Origin: an uncultured Alcaligenaceae bacterium
GTDB taxonomy: Bacteria; Pseudomonadota; Gammaproteobacteria; Burkholderiales; Burkholderiaceae_B
Assembly (NCBI GenBank): GCA_937952975.1
Contig: CALFXX010000073.1
Span: forward strand, 1-64,000
DNA length: 64,000 nucleotides
Direction of reading: 5' to 3'
The notes under the pieces were generated by a model that saw nothing but the letters and a program-made list of their open reading frames with translations, did no database searches and was not told the DNA's origin. Within the stretch, counting starts at the first letter, position 1, and every line of letters starts with the position of its first letter. Shown one piece after another: positions 25,933 through 35,340 of this stretch. A program made the position numbers and the translations under genes.

Positions 25933-25974
25933 TAAAAAAATGAGCCGATGATTGAGTGAACAATCATCGGCTCA
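25933..25974 (-). terminator. Terminator of the glycine cleavage operon
   Basis: A 14-bp perfect stem TGAGCCGATGATTG / CAATCATCGGCTCA with loop AGTGAA (25941-25974) is followed on the minus strand by a run of T (25933-25940). It lies 62 bp beyond the gcvP stop codon. A stem without T-run, TTTGCGAGGGC / GCCCTCGCAAA (25995-26020), lies between them. Confidence 0.88.
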
Positions 25975-26035
25975 GTTCTTGAGAGGGCGACTATTTTGCG
26001 AGGGCCTTCGCCCTCGCAAAAACACGCATAAAAAG

Positions 26036-28900
26036 TTATGCGTACGCCTCGATCGGCAAGCAGGCACACACTAAGTTGCGATCACCCCACGCATTATCGA
26101 CACGACCCACTGGCGGCCAATACTTGTTATCACGCAGGCTGGCTACAGGATAGGCCGCTTGTTGGCGCGGATAATCATGATGCCACTCTTCAGCAAGGAG
26201 CATCTGAGCTGTGTGTGGTGCGTTCTTGAGCACGTTATCGGTGCGATCACGCTCGCCTCGCTCGATTTGAGCAATTTCTTGACGAATCGCAATCATGGCA
26301 TCGATAAAGCGATCGAGTTCAACCAAGCCTTCAGACTCGGTTGGCTCAACCATCAGAGTACCCGCCACCGGGAAACTCATAGTTGGTGCATGAAAACCGT
26401 AATCCATCAAGCGCTTGGCGATATCTTCGGCTGAGACGCCAGAGGCTTCTTTGATATCGTGCATATCAAGAATGCACTCGTGCGCCACGCGTCCGTTGCG
26501 ACCGCTATACAACACGGGATAATGCCCCGCTAAGCGACGTGCAATGTAGTTCGCACTTAGGATCGCGACCTCAGTGGCACGACGTAAGCCCGCGGCACCC
26601 ATCAGTGAAATATACACAAACGGAATCGGCAAAATGCTGGCCGAACCAAACGGCGCCGCCGATACCGGGCCAACGGGCACATTGCCAGACAGCGTGCCAT
26701 TTTCAGCAACCACGCCAGGCAAGAACGGTGCCAGATGTGCACGAACGCCCACAGGCCCAACGCCGGGGCCGCCGCCGCCATGCGGAATACAAAACGTTTT
26801 GTGTAAATTCAAATGCGACACATCCGAACCAAACTTACCCGGCTGCGCGACTCCAACCATGGCGTTCATGTTCGCGCCGTCCATATACACCTGGCCGCCT
26901 GCTGCGTGGATCATGTCACAGATGCCCGTGATGGCTTCTTCAAACACACCGTGCGTTGAAGGATAGGTCACCATCAAGGCAGCGAGGCGATCACCCGCCT
27001 GCGCAATCTTGGCTTGCAAATCTTCGACGTCAACGTTGCCATGCGCGTCAGACTTCACAACCACAACGTGCATGCCCACCATATTGGCTGACGCTGGATT
27101 CGTGCCGTGTGCTGACGATGGGATCAAACAAATGTCACGTTGCGACTGACCATTGGCACGGTGATAGGCACGGATGGCGAGCAACCCAGCATATTCACCT
27201 TGCGCACCAGAATTTGGCTGCAAACTGATTGCGTCGTAGCCCGTGATTTCGCACAGGTCTTTTGACAAACGCTGGATCATCGTTTGATAACCGAGAGTCT
27301 GCTCGGCCGGCGCAAAAGGATGGATGCTTGCAAATTCGGGCCACGTCACCGGAATCATCTCGACGGTTGCGTTGAGCTTCATGGTGCAAGAACCAAGCGG
27401 GATCATCGTGCGATCAAGCGCTAAATCTTTATCTGACAATTTACGCAAGTAGCGCAGCATGTCAGTTTCGGATTGAATGCTCGAAAAAATTGGATGGCTC
27501 AAGATCGCCTGTTTGCGTTGAACAGCACCCGGGATCCCGGGCAAGCCGTCAAGCGATGCAGGAATAGCCGGTGCGGGCTTACCCAACACACCGGCAAAGA
27601 GTGTAACGAGTTGTTCAAGATCGTCTGCAGTCACTGTTTCATCTAACGAAATCGACAATTGTGCAGAATTAACATGACGCAAATTGATGCGGGCAGCACG
27701 CGCAGCCTGTAAAGCTTTGTCTGTTTGTGCTGCCGTATTGAGCAACAAGGTATCAAAGAATGTTTTGTTGACGACCTCTAGGCCCAACTGAGTCAGGGCT
27801 TGGCTCAATAGCGCCGTTGCGTGCTGAACCCTAGTGGCCATCGCGGTCAGGCCTTTAGGGCCATGCCATAACGCATACATACTTGACATGACAGCAAGCA
27901 GAACCTGCGCCGTGCAAATGTTAGAAGTGGCTTTTTCGCGGCGGATATGCTGCTCGCGCGTTTGTAAGGCCAAACGAAGCGCCGAGTTACCCTGAGCGTC
28001 TTTTGATACACCGACCAACCGTCCCGGCATATTACGTTTGAACGCATCTTTGCAGGCCATAAAGCCAGCATGAGGGCCACCAAAACCAAAGGGCACACCA
28101 AAACGCTGCGCTGAACCAATTGCAATGTCTGCATCCCAATGACCTGGGGGCTCAAGCAAGGTCAGAGCCAAAAGGTCTGTCGCACACGCAACGACGCCAC
28201 CTTTTGCATGCACCTGAGTCGTCAACGCGCGGTAATCGGCAACGGTGCCCAGCGAGTGCGGATATTGCACGAGCAAGCCGAAACAATCTGGCACACCTTT
28301 GAGTTCATCACCCACGACCACATCAATGTCTAACCCATCGGCGCGCGTACGAATCACTTCGATGGTTTGGGGGTGGCAGTGCTGCGAAACAAAAAATACT
28401 TTGCTGGCCGCTTGCGACGCCCGGCGGGCCAGCGTCATCGCTTCGGCCGCCGCGGTGCCTTCGTCTAGCAATGACGCATTTGAAATATCAAGCCCAGTGA
28501 GGTCTGCCACCATCGTCTGATAGTTCAAGATCGCCTCGAGGCGCCCCTGAGAGATCTCGGGTTGATAAGGCGTGTAAGCCGTATACCAAGCCGGATTTTC
28601 AAGTATGTTGCGCAGGATCACGTTGGGCGTGTGTGTACCGTAATAGCCCTGGCCAATGTAATTACGAAAAACTTGATTACCCGCTGCGATTTTTTTCATT
28701 TCGGCCAAGACATCGGCCTCGGCGCGCGGTGCCGCGAGGTCAAGCTCACGCGTCATGCGAATGTTGGCGGGCACAACCTCTTGCATCAATGCCTCGAGAC
28801 TTGGCGCCCCGATTGCCTCAAGCATGCGTTGCTGATCGGCCTCACCGGGGCCGATATGGCGAGGAATAAACTCGCCTGACGTGTCTAAAGAATTTGACAT
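26036..28900 (-). CDS. gcvP: Glycine decarboxylase (P protein)
   Basis: The P protein is the PLP-dependent decarboxylase of the glycine cleavage complex; it transfers the aminomethyl group to lipoylated GcvH. The 954-aa single-chain form starts MSNSLDTSGEFIPRHIG at 28900. The frame is open upstream but would run through gcvH. Motifs include TPYQPEISQGRLEAILNYQTM, GFGGPHAGFMA, ATSNICTAQVLLA, PLGSCTMKLNATVEM, NSGAQGEYAGL, and the PLP lysine in HLNLHKTFCIPHGGGGPG near residue 700. It is the third gene of gcvT-gcvH-gcvP, 10 bp after gcvH. Confidence 0.98.
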   Translation of the reverse strand: MSNSLDTSGEFIPRHIGPGEADQQRMLEAIGAPSLEALMQEVVPANIRMTRELDLAAPRAEADVLAEMKKIAAGNQVFRNYIGQGYYGTHTPNVILRNILENPAWYTAYTPYQPEISQGRLEAILNYQTMVADLTGLDISNASLLDEGTAAAEAMTLARRASQAASKVFFVSQHCHPQTIEVIRTRADGLDIDVVVGDELKGVPDCFGLLVQYPHSLGTVADYRALTTQVHAKGGVVACATDLLALTLLEPPGHWDADIAIGSAQRFGVPFGFGGPHAGFMACKDAFKRNMPGRLVGVSKDAQGNSALRLALQTREQHIRREKATSNICTAQVLLAVMSSMYALWHGPKGLTAMATRVQHATALLSQALTQLGLEVVNKTFFDTLLLNTAAQTDKALQAARAARINLRHVNSAQLSISLDETVTADDLEQLVTLFAGVLGKPAPAIPASLDGLPGIPGAVQRKQAILSHPIFSSIQSETDMLRYLRKLSDKDLALDRTMIPLGSCTMKLNATVEMIPVTWPEFASIHPFAPAEQTLGYQTMIQRLSKDLCEITGYDAISLQPNSGAQGEYAGLLAIRAYHRANGQSQRDICLIPSSAHGTNPASANMVGMHVVVVKSDAHGNVDVEDLQAKIAQAGDRLAALMVTYPSTHGVFEEAITGICDMIHAAGGQVYMDGANMNAMVGVAQPGKFGSDVSHLNLHKTFCIPHGGGGPGVGPVGVRAHLAPFLPGVVAENGTLSGNVPVGPVSAAPFGSASILPIPFVYISLMGAAGLRRATEVAILSANYIARRLAGHYPVLYSGRNGRVAHECILDMHDIKEASGVSAEDIAKRLMDYGFHAPTMSFPVAGTLMVEPTESEGLVELDRFIDAMIAIRQEIAQIERGERDRTDNVLKNAPHTAQMLLAEEWHHDYPRQQAAYPVASLRDNKYWPPVGRVDNAWGDRNLVCACLPIEAYA

Positions 28901-28910
28901 GATTTTGACC

Positions 28911-29291
28911 TTAACCTGCGTCAGCAACGGCCTGATAGCCTGCTGCATCGAGCAAGCCATCGACATCGGCTGGGTTGTTGGCTTTGATTTTAAAAATCCA
29001 GGTGCTGTAAGGCGAGGCGTTGATGGTTTCGGGCGCATCGTTCAGCGCCTCGTTAAAGCCGACGATCTCTCCCGCGACAGGTGCGTAAATATCAGAAGCC
29101 GCTTTGACCGATTCAACCACCCCGGCCGTTGCGCCCGCTGCCAGCTTGGCACCAACTTTAACGTCACCCACAAAAACCAAGTCGCCAAGCTGTTCTTGGG
29201 CGGGGCCGGTGATACCGACCAACATGACATCGCCCTCAGCCTTGATCCATTCGTGGCTAGCTGCGTATTTACGATCGTTAGGAATGCTCAT
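28911..29291 (-). CDS. gcvH: Glycine cleavage system H protein
   Basis: This 126-aa lipoyl carrier shuttles the aminomethyl group between GcvP, GcvT and the L protein. The lipoylation motif GVVESVKAASDIYAPVAGEIVG has the acceptor lysine near residue 64. The N-terminus IPNDRKYAASHEWI and the C-terminal AGYQAVADAG are typical. It is between gcvT and gcvP in the operon. Confidence 0.98.
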   Translation of the reverse strand: MSIPNDRKYAASHEWIKAEGDVMLVGITGPAQEQLGDLVFVGDVKVGAKLAAGATAGVVESVKAASDIYAPVAGEIVGFNEALNDAPETINASPYSTWIFKIKANNPADVDGLLDAAGYQAVADAG

Positions 29292-29365
29292 GAAAGTCTC
29301 CTGAAATTATTGGGGTTCGGTAAGGTCGAAAAAATAGCGTACGAAAATTTAAACTCTTGCAGTAC

Positions 29366-30469
29366 TTACTTTGCGTGTACAACTTCAGCACCCTGGCGCA
29401 CAAACGGTAGCTTGCACACCTCGGCGGGGACCCACTTACCGCGAATATCAATTTCAACGCGATCACCCACCTCGACACCCAACGGCAGGCGTGCAAAACC
29501 AATCGAGACACCCAGCGTAGGCGACATGGTGCCGCTGGTCACTTCGCCCATGCCATCATCGGTGCGCACCGTCATGTGGGCGCGCATCACACCGCGATCT
29601 AATAATTTGAGCCCGATAAACACTTTAGGATCCGCAAACTGCTTTAGCGCCTTGCGGCCGATAAAGAAACGTTCGGTGTCCTTCAGCGATACCGTCCAGG
29701 TCAGGCCGGCCTGGTTAGGATGAATCAGTTCGTCCATATCCTGGCCGTATAAATTCATACCAGCCTCTAAGCGCAGCGTGTCACGCGCGCCCAGACCGCA
29801 AGGATGAACCTGTTGACCGATCAGGCCGACCCACAACTGAGCAACCTCAGAGGCGGGCAACACAATCTCAAAACCGTCTTCACCGGTGTAGCCCGTGCGA
29901 GCCACCAAAACGTCACCCACAAAGACCGCCGCACAGAACACGCCAAGATTTTGCGTGGCCGCTTGCCATGCCGGGCGCGCTGCCCAGACCTTGGCACGGG
30001 CGTTTGGCCCCTGTACTGCCACCATCGCCAGGTCGCGACGCGGCGTCACGGTGACTTGAAACTTTTCAGCAGCGGCCACGCGCTGCATCCAAGAGATATC
30101 TTTATCTGCCGTACCAGCATTAACCACCAAGCGCCATTGCGTAGCCGTGAAAAAATAAACGATCAAGTCGTCAATCACGCCGCCCTGCGGGTTCAACATA
30201 CAGGAGTAAAGGGCTTTGCCGGGCTGCGTCAACTTAGAGACGTCGTTGGCCACCAGTCTGCGCAAAAAGGCCGTCGCATCCGGACCCGTCACATCAACGT
30301 TTAGCATGTGCGAAACATCAAACATGCCCGCATCACGCCGCACAGCATGATGCTCTTCGATTTGAGAGCCGTAATTGACAGGCATATCCCAGCCACCAAA
30401 ATCGACCATGCGCGCACCTGCCGCGACGTGGGTCTCGTGCAGCGGGGTACGTTTTAAAGTAGCAGACAT
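29366..30469 (-). CDS. gcvT: Glycine cleavage system T protein (aminomethyltransferase)
   Basis: GcvT releases ammonia from the aminomethyl group on GcvH and makes methylenetetrahydrofolate. The 367-aa protein starts MSATLKRTPLHETHVAAGARMVDFGGWDMPVNYGS. It contains MFDVSHMLNVDVTGPDA (catalytic Asp region), YTGEDGFEIVLP, LGARDTLRLEAGMNLYGQDM and the C-terminal GEVTSGTMSPTLGVSIGFA. It is the first gene behind the glycine riboswitch, so the whole operon is likely glycine-induced. The one-carbon product links it to thyA/folA nearby. Confidence 0.97.
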   Translation of the reverse strand: MSATLKRTPLHETHVAAGARMVDFGGWDMPVNYGSQIEEHHAVRRDAGMFDVSHMLNVDVTGPDATAFLRRLVANDVSKLTQPGKALYSCMLNPQGGVIDDLIVYFFTATQWRLVVNAGTADKDISWMQRVAAAEKFQVTVTPRRDLAMVAVQGPNARAKVWAARPAWQAATQNLGVFCAAVFVGDVLVARTGYTGEDGFEIVLPASEVAQLWVGLIGQQVHPCGLGARDTLRLEAGMNLYGQDMDELIHPNQAGLTWTVSLKDTERFFIGRKALKQFADPKVFIGLKLLDRGVMRAHMTVRTDDGMGEVTSGTMSPTLGVSIGFARLPLGVEVGDRVEIDIRGKWVPAEVCKLPFVRQGAEVVHAK

Positions 30470-30544
30470 GAAAAGGCTCCAGAACGATCAAAGGGCGAGC
30501 GGTTCACCCACCCACACTTAACGTGAGTGTTTGAGCCAACGTTC

Positions 30545-30775
30545 GCCCCTCTGTCCTTTTGCCTGAGAGTTGCCCTGCAAGACAGCAGGTGTGCACCTTC
30601 GGCGCCCGTTTTAGCCATTCGGCCGCGGGTCTCTCCAGAGTGTTGTGTTGTCACATGCCTGTTCAACATGCAACATTGCAGCTTGCGGTATGGGAAGCCT
30701 GAGCGATTCTGGGCGAATTGCGCCTTCGGCGGCAAACTTGGGCAACAATGACGCTACCCGCTGCACTCTCCCGCA
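30545..30775 (-). promoter_or_regulatory. Tandem glycine riboswitch upstream of gcvT
   Basis: The minus strand contains two glycine aptamers in series ahead of gcvT. Aptamer 1 spans about 30681-30775 (GCGGGAGAG, GCCGCCGAAGG, CGCTCAGGC, ending near CCATACCGC). Aptamer 2 spans about 30545-30640 (TGGAGAGACC, GCCGAAGG, CTCTCAGGCAAAAGGACAGAG). These are the conserved blocks of the family. A 40-nt linker separates the aptamers and the gcvT start is 75 nt downstream. In known cases glycine binding turns the gcv operon on. The 489-bp gap 30470-30958 is largely this element. Confidence 0.95.
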
Positions 30776-30958
30776 AACTGCGTTCACAGCGCCGTTATCG
30801 TACCGCGAAACCACGGCCTCGGACAACTCGCTTAGAAATTTAACGACTTCTAACTTGTTTTGCTAAAAACGTGAGTAAAGCATTGCAGCAAGTGACGACG
30901 AAACGGGGGAGCGACAACGCCAACACGTTCGGTTCAAGTGAACCTTTAACGTTTAATG

Positions 30959-32155
30959 TTAGAGGCTGCGCCCGCAGGCCACAGCCGAAGCCCAGGCCCA
31001 TTGAAAGTTATAGCCGCCCAACCAGCCCGTTACGTCGACTGTCTCGCCAATAAAGTGCAAGCCAGGTACCGTTTTAGCCTGCATGCTGCGTTGATCGAGC
31101 CCCTTGGTATCCACGCCCCCGCGCATGACTTCGGCCTTTTTATAGCCCGCGGTACCGTCTGGAATCAACGACCAGCCCTGTATGCGTGCGCCGAGCTCAC
31201 GTAGCAAGCGATCGGGTGCATCGGCAACGCGCAACGCAGCCTGCTCGCCCAGCCACTTTTCAGCCAAACGCTTAGGCCAAAGCCCGCCTAGTATGTTACC
31301 CAATTGTTGGCGCCCACCCGACTTCGCCTCGAGCAGCGCCGCCGTCATATCCTGACCGGGCGCTAAATCAAGCCGAATCGCCTCGCCAGGTTGCCAATAG
31401 CTTGAAATCTGCAAAATGCCTGGCCCAGACAGGCCTCGGTGCGTGAACAAGACATCTTCAAGAAACCCAGGCGGGTTGCGGCCAGTCCCAGTTGAAATGT
31501 TGGCTTCAAGGGCCAGTCCACTCAGCTCACCAAACTCAGCCCATTGCACACCATCGAACGTCAAAGGGACCAGTGCGGGACGAGGTTCGACAACTTTTAA
31601 GCCGAACTGACGCGCAACTTTTAAACCGTAATCGGTGGCCCCAAGTTGCGGAATCGCCAAGCCACCCGTGGCAATGACAAGCTTTTCGGCCTGCAAGAGA
31701 CCCTCTGAGGTGGCAAGATCATAATGGCTCTCGCTACCAGTCTCGACCCGCGTGATCTGTTGCACGGTACAAGGCATACGCCATTGCACACCGCCCAGAT
31801 CGCACTCGGCACGCAACATCTCGATGATGTCTTCGCTGCTGCGATCACAAAACAATTGCCCACGATGCTTCTCATGCCAAGCAATCTTGTAGCGCGCCAT
31901 CAACTCAATAAAGTCTTGCGGCGAATAACCGGCCAACGCCGACTTACAGAAATGCTGGTTTGCTGAAATAAAATTTTCGGGGCCGACACGGCGGTTTGTA
32001 AAGTTACAGCGACCTCCGCCCGAGATGCGAATTTTTTCGGCAAGCAGCTTTGCATGGTCAATCAACACCACTCGACGCCCACGCTGCGCGGCCACCGCCG
32101 CGCACATCATGCCTGCGGCCCCTGCGCCGATTACCGCGACATCAAAGCGCTGCAT
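30959..32155 (-). CDS. HI0933/YhiN-like FAD-dependent oxidoreductase
   Basis: This 398-aa flavoprotein is of the YhiN (HI0933, aminoacetone-oxidase-like) family. The N-terminal FAD-binding motif VAVIGAGAAGMMCAAVAAQRG is at residues 5-26, the family signature KIRISGGGRCNFTN near 44-57, LVIATGGLAIPQLGATDYGLKVARQFG near 160-185, and the C-terminal second FAD motif GLHFIGETVDVTGWLGGYNFQWAWASA. The physiological substrate is not established for this family. It ends 184 bp from the gcv riboswitch and shares its direction with the decarboxylase gene upstream (30 bp). Confidence 0.88.
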   Translation of the reverse strand: MQRFDVAVIGAGAAGMMCAAVAAQRGRRVVLIDHAKLLAEKIRISGGGRCNFTNRRVGPENFISANQHFCKSALAGYSPQDFIELMARYKIAWHEKHRGQLFCDRSSEDIIEMLRAECDLGGVQWRMPCTVQQITRVETGSESHYDLATSEGLLQAEKLVIATGGLAIPQLGATDYGLKVARQFGLKVVEPRPALVPLTFDGVQWAEFGELSGLALEANISTGTGRNPPGFLEDVLFTHRGLSGPGILQISSYWQPGEAIRLDLAPGQDMTAALLEAKSGGRQQLGNILGGLWPKRLAEKWLGEQAALRVADAPDRLLRELGARIQGWSLIPDGTAGYKKAEVMRGGVDTKGLDQRSMQAKTVPGLHFIGETVDVTGWLGGYNFQWAWASAVACGRSL

Positions 32156-32184
32156 CGAATACGCCCTTTAGCACAGTGCTGCAG

Positions 32185-34455
32185 TCAACTCGCTGGCTGC
32201 TCAAGTAAGCAATCAACGTAGTAGCGCTTCTCGCCATTGGGCAGAATCTCTTCGGCTAAACCATGGATATAGGTTTCAAAACCTGGAAATTTTTCGTTGA
32301 ACGAGCGAGCAAACTGCAGATATTGAACGATCGTCTTGTTAAAGCGCTCGCCCGGGATCAGCAACGGAATGCCCGGCGGATAAGGTGTCAGCAATACGCC
32401 TGTGACGCGACCCTCAAGTTGATCGATCGACACACGCTCGACCTCGCGATGTGCCATTTGAGCAAACGCATCGGAGGGCTTTAGAGCGGGGACCATATCG
32501 CTCAGGTACATCTCAGTCGTTAAGCGCGCCACGTCATGCTTACGGTATTCAGCGTGAATCTGCTGGCAAAGATCGCGCAAGCCCATGCGTTCGTACTGGC
32601 GATGCCCTTTGCAATAGTCGGGCAAAATTCGCCACATCGGCTGATTGCGGTCGTAGTCATCTTTAAACTGCTGCAAAGCCGTCAGCAGCGTGTTCCAGCG
32701 GCCTTTGGTAATACCAATGGTAAACAAGATAAAAAACGAATACAGGCCGGTCTTTTCGACCACCACGCCATGCTCGGTCAAATACTTCGACACCAGCGCT
32801 GCCGGAATACCGGTTTCACCAAAGCTCCCTGACATATCTAGACCAGGCGTCACAATCGTTGCCTTGATCGGATCCAGCATGTTGAAGCCTTCAGCTAAAT
32901 CGCCAAAGCCGTGCCAATGATCGTTCGATTTGAGTACCCAATCAGCCTGCTCACCCACGCCGCGCGGCGCAAGATAGTCGGGACCCCATACCGTAAACCA
33001 CCAGTCGTCATCACCGTATTCAAGATCGACTTTGCGCATCGCGCGCCTGAAGTCGAGCGCTTCACGAATACTTTCTTCAACCAGCGCAGCACCGCCCGGG
33101 GCCTCCATCATCGCAGCCGCGACATCGCACGAGGCGATGATGGCGTACTGCGGCGAAGTCGATGTGTGCATCAAATAGGCTTCGTTAAAAATATTGCGAT
33201 CAAGCTTACGGGTTTCAGGCTCTTGCACAATAATCTGCGAAGCCTGCGAAATACCCGCGAGTAGCTTATGCGTTGAATGGGTTGCAAACACCATCGCCTT
33301 GCGACTGCGCGGCCGGTTTGGCCCGATCGCGTGCATGTCTTGATAAAACTCATGAAACGCTGCGTGCGGTAGCCACGCCTCATCAAAATGCAGGGTATCA
33401 ATGGTGTCGCCGAGTTTATCTTTGATCATCTCGACGTTGTAGATCACGCCATCGTAGGTGCTTTGCGTTAAGGTCAAAATGCGTGGCTTTTTATCCTTAA
33501 CCTTGCGAGCAAAGGGATTAGCGTCGATCTTTTTCTGGATATTTTCAAGCTCGAACTCGGCCAAAGGAATCGGCCCAATAATGCCCATATGGTTACGCGT
33601 GGGGCGCAAAAAGACTGGGATCGCGCCGGTCATGGTGATCGCATGCAAAATTGATTTATGGCAGTTACGATCGACCACCACGATGTCATCCGCGGCAACG
33701 TTAGCGTGCCAGACAACCTTGTTTGAGGTCGACGTGCCATTGGTTACAAAGTAACAATGGTCGGCATGAAAAATACGCGCGGCGTTTAATTCAGACTCGG
33801 CAATCGGGCCCGTGTGATCCAGCAGCTGGCCAAGTTCATCCACCGCATTACAGACGTCAGCACGCAGCATGTTTTCACCAAAAAACTGATGAAACATTTG
33901 CCCAACGGGGCTTTTCAAAAAAGCGACCCCGCCCGAATGCCCAGGGCAATGCCACGAATACGAACCGTCTTGAGCGTACTTCACCAATTCGCGAAAAAAC
34001 GGCGGAGCCAGGCTATCGACATAACTACGAGCTTCACGAATGATGTGGCGCGCCACAAACTCAGGCGTGTCTTCAAACATATGAATAAAGCCGTGCAGTT
34101 CGCGCAAGATGTCGTTGGGGATATGCTCAGAGGTGCGGGTCTCGCCGTACAGGTAGATTGGGATATCCGCATTGCGAAAGCGTAACTCGCCGATGAAGGT
34201 ACGTAGATTTTTAATCGCGCCGGCGACATCCTCGGGCGAATCGATATCGAATTCTTCATCATCGATCGACAAGATAAAAGCACTTGCGCGGCTTTGTTGC
34301 TGCGCAAAAGAGCTTAAATCGCCGTAACTGGTCACCCCGATGACTTCCATCCCTTCGGCCTCAATTGCCGAGGCCAATGCACGCACGCCTAGGCCTGAGG
34401 CATTTTCAGAACGATAGTCTTCATCGATGATGAAAATAGGAAAGCGAAATTTCAT
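32185..34455 (-). CDS. Lysine/arginine/ornithine decarboxylase (PLP, Orn/Lys/Arg class III fold)
   Basis: This 756-aa fold-I PLP decarboxylase matches the length of AdiA/LdcI. An N-terminal wing (flavodoxin-like) domain starts IFIIDEDYRSENASGLGVRAL. The PLP domain has SWHCPGHSGGVAFLKSP, VVVDRNCHKSILHAI and LHFDEAW, with the PLP lysine in ATHSTHKLLAGISQAS near residue 390. The C-terminal domain has LTPYPPGIPLLIPGE. It would make cadaverine, agmatine or putrescine and consume protons. Substrate choice cannot be decided from sequence. No antiporter gene is adjacent, which argues against a dedicated acid-stress pair and for polyamine synthesis. Confidence 0.9.
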   Translation of the reverse strand: MKFRFPIFIIDEDYRSENASGLGVRALASAIEAEGMEVIGVTSYGDLSSFAQQQSRASAFILSIDDEEFDIDSPEDVAGAIKNLRTFIGELRFRNADIPIYLYGETRTSEHIPNDILRELHGFIHMFEDTPEFVARHIIREARSYVDSLAPPFFRELVKYAQDGSYSWHCPGHSGGVAFLKSPVGQMFHQFFGENMLRADVCNAVDELGQLLDHTGPIAESELNAARIFHADHCYFVTNGTSTSNKVVWHANVAADDIVVVDRNCHKSILHAITMTGAIPVFLRPTRNHMGIIGPIPLAEFELENIQKKIDANPFARKVKDKKPRILTLTQSTYDGVIYNVEMIKDKLGDTIDTLHFDEAWLPHAAFHEFYQDMHAIGPNRPRSRKAMVFATHSTHKLLAGISQASQIIVQEPETRKLDRNIFNEAYLMHTSTSPQYAIIASCDVAAAMMEAPGGAALVEESIREALDFRRAMRKVDLEYGDDDWWFTVWGPDYLAPRGVGEQADWVLKSNDHWHGFGDLAEGFNMLDPIKATIVTPGLDMSGSFGETGIPAALVSKYLTEHGVVVEKTGLYSFFILFTIGITKGRWNTLLTALQQFKDDYDRNQPMWRILPDYCKGHRQYERMGLRDLCQQIHAEYRKHDVARLTTEMYLSDMVPALKPSDAFAQMAHREVERVSIDQLEGRVTGVLLTPYPPGIPLLIPGERFNKTIVQYLQFARSFNEKFPGFETYIHGLAEEILPNGEKRYYVDCLLEQPAS

Positions 34456-34595
34456 GCGAACCGCCTCGCAAACGAATGGGAGATTAAAGAGGGGCGACTA
34501 TAGCGCCCGAACATGTTAATGGAATGACAGCCTTGCAAACTTTAAGATGCTGCGGCTTTCAGTTGGGTCGCAAATAGTCAATGACTATCGCGACC

Positions 34596-35162
34596 TCAAG
34601 TTTTAGGCAAGGTCACGCCACGCTGGCCCTGATACTTGCCGCCCCGATCTTTATACGACGTTGAGCAGACCTCGTCACTTTCAAAAAACAACATCTGCGC
34701 GCAACCCTCACCTGCATAAATCTTCGCGGGTAGCGGTGTGGTGTTTGAAAATTCGAGCGTCACGTGTCCTTCCCACTCGGGCTCGAGCGGTGTCACGTTG
34801 ACGATAATGCCGCAACGCGCATACGTGCTTTTGCCCAAGCAAATCGTTAGGACGCTTCGCGGAATCCGAAAGTATTCAACCGTGCGTGCTAAAGCAAACG
34901 AGTTCGGCGGAATAATGCAGATCTCGCCCTTGAAATCGACAAACGATTTTTCGTCGAAGTTTTTAGGATCGACAATCGTTGAATTGATATTTGTGAAAAT
35001 CTTGAATTCATTGGCACAACGTACGTCGTAACCGTAGCTACTGGTGCCGTAGCTCACAATCCGACCCGATTCATTCGAGCGCACCTGGCCCGGTTCAAAA
35101 GGCTCGATCATGCCTTCTGACTGCGCCACGCGGCGAATCCAGTTGTCACTTTTAATACTCAT
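34596..35162 (-). CDS. dcd: dCTP deaminase
   Basis: Dcd deaminates dCTP to dUTP, the main route to dUMP and so to dTMP via ThyA. The 188-aa protein has MSIKSDNWIRRVAQSEGMIEPF, the trimer active-site motif KSTYARCGIIVNVTPLEPEWEGHVTLEFSN near residues 110-140 (Arg and catalytic Glu), and AGEGCAQMLFFESDE. It is in the common neighbourhood apbC-dcd, both on the minus strand. Confidence 0.97.
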   Translation of the reverse strand: MSIKSDNWIRRVAQSEGMIEPFEPGQVRSNESGRIVSYGTSSYGYDVRCANEFKIFTNINSTIVDPKNFDEKSFVDFKGEICIIPPNSFALARTVEYFRIPRSVLTICLGKSTYARCGIIVNVTPLEPEWEGHVTLEFSNTTPLPAKIYAGEGCAQMLFFESDEVCSTSYKDRGGKYQGQRGVTLPKT

Positions 35163-35315
35163 GACTCAGTGCCCCAATCGTTATCTGTACCAAGAGGGCG
35201 GATTTTACCCCCAGACGGCAAGGTCGCGCTGCGAGAGCCTCGTTGACTCGATCCGTTTGAGCTCGAGCGTCTGGAGCCCGGCTGACTTGATGGCGCTCGC
35301 CTGACCGTTGAACCC

Positions 35316-35340
35316 GTTTGAGCGCCCTCCCCGCTCAAAC
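35316..35340. other. Hairpin overlapping the apbC stop codon
   Basis: A perfect 9-bp stem GTTTGAGCG / CGCTCAAAC with a 7-nt loop covers the last bases of apbC (stop at 35335-35337). It has no T-run on either side, so it is more likely a 3'-end stabilising or weak termination structure than a classical terminator. Confidence 0.55.

Noticed and set aside
25995..26020. Second terminator downstream of gcvP
   Set aside because: The 11-bp stem is strong but lacks a T-run on either strand; it is reported only as a structure beside the real terminator.
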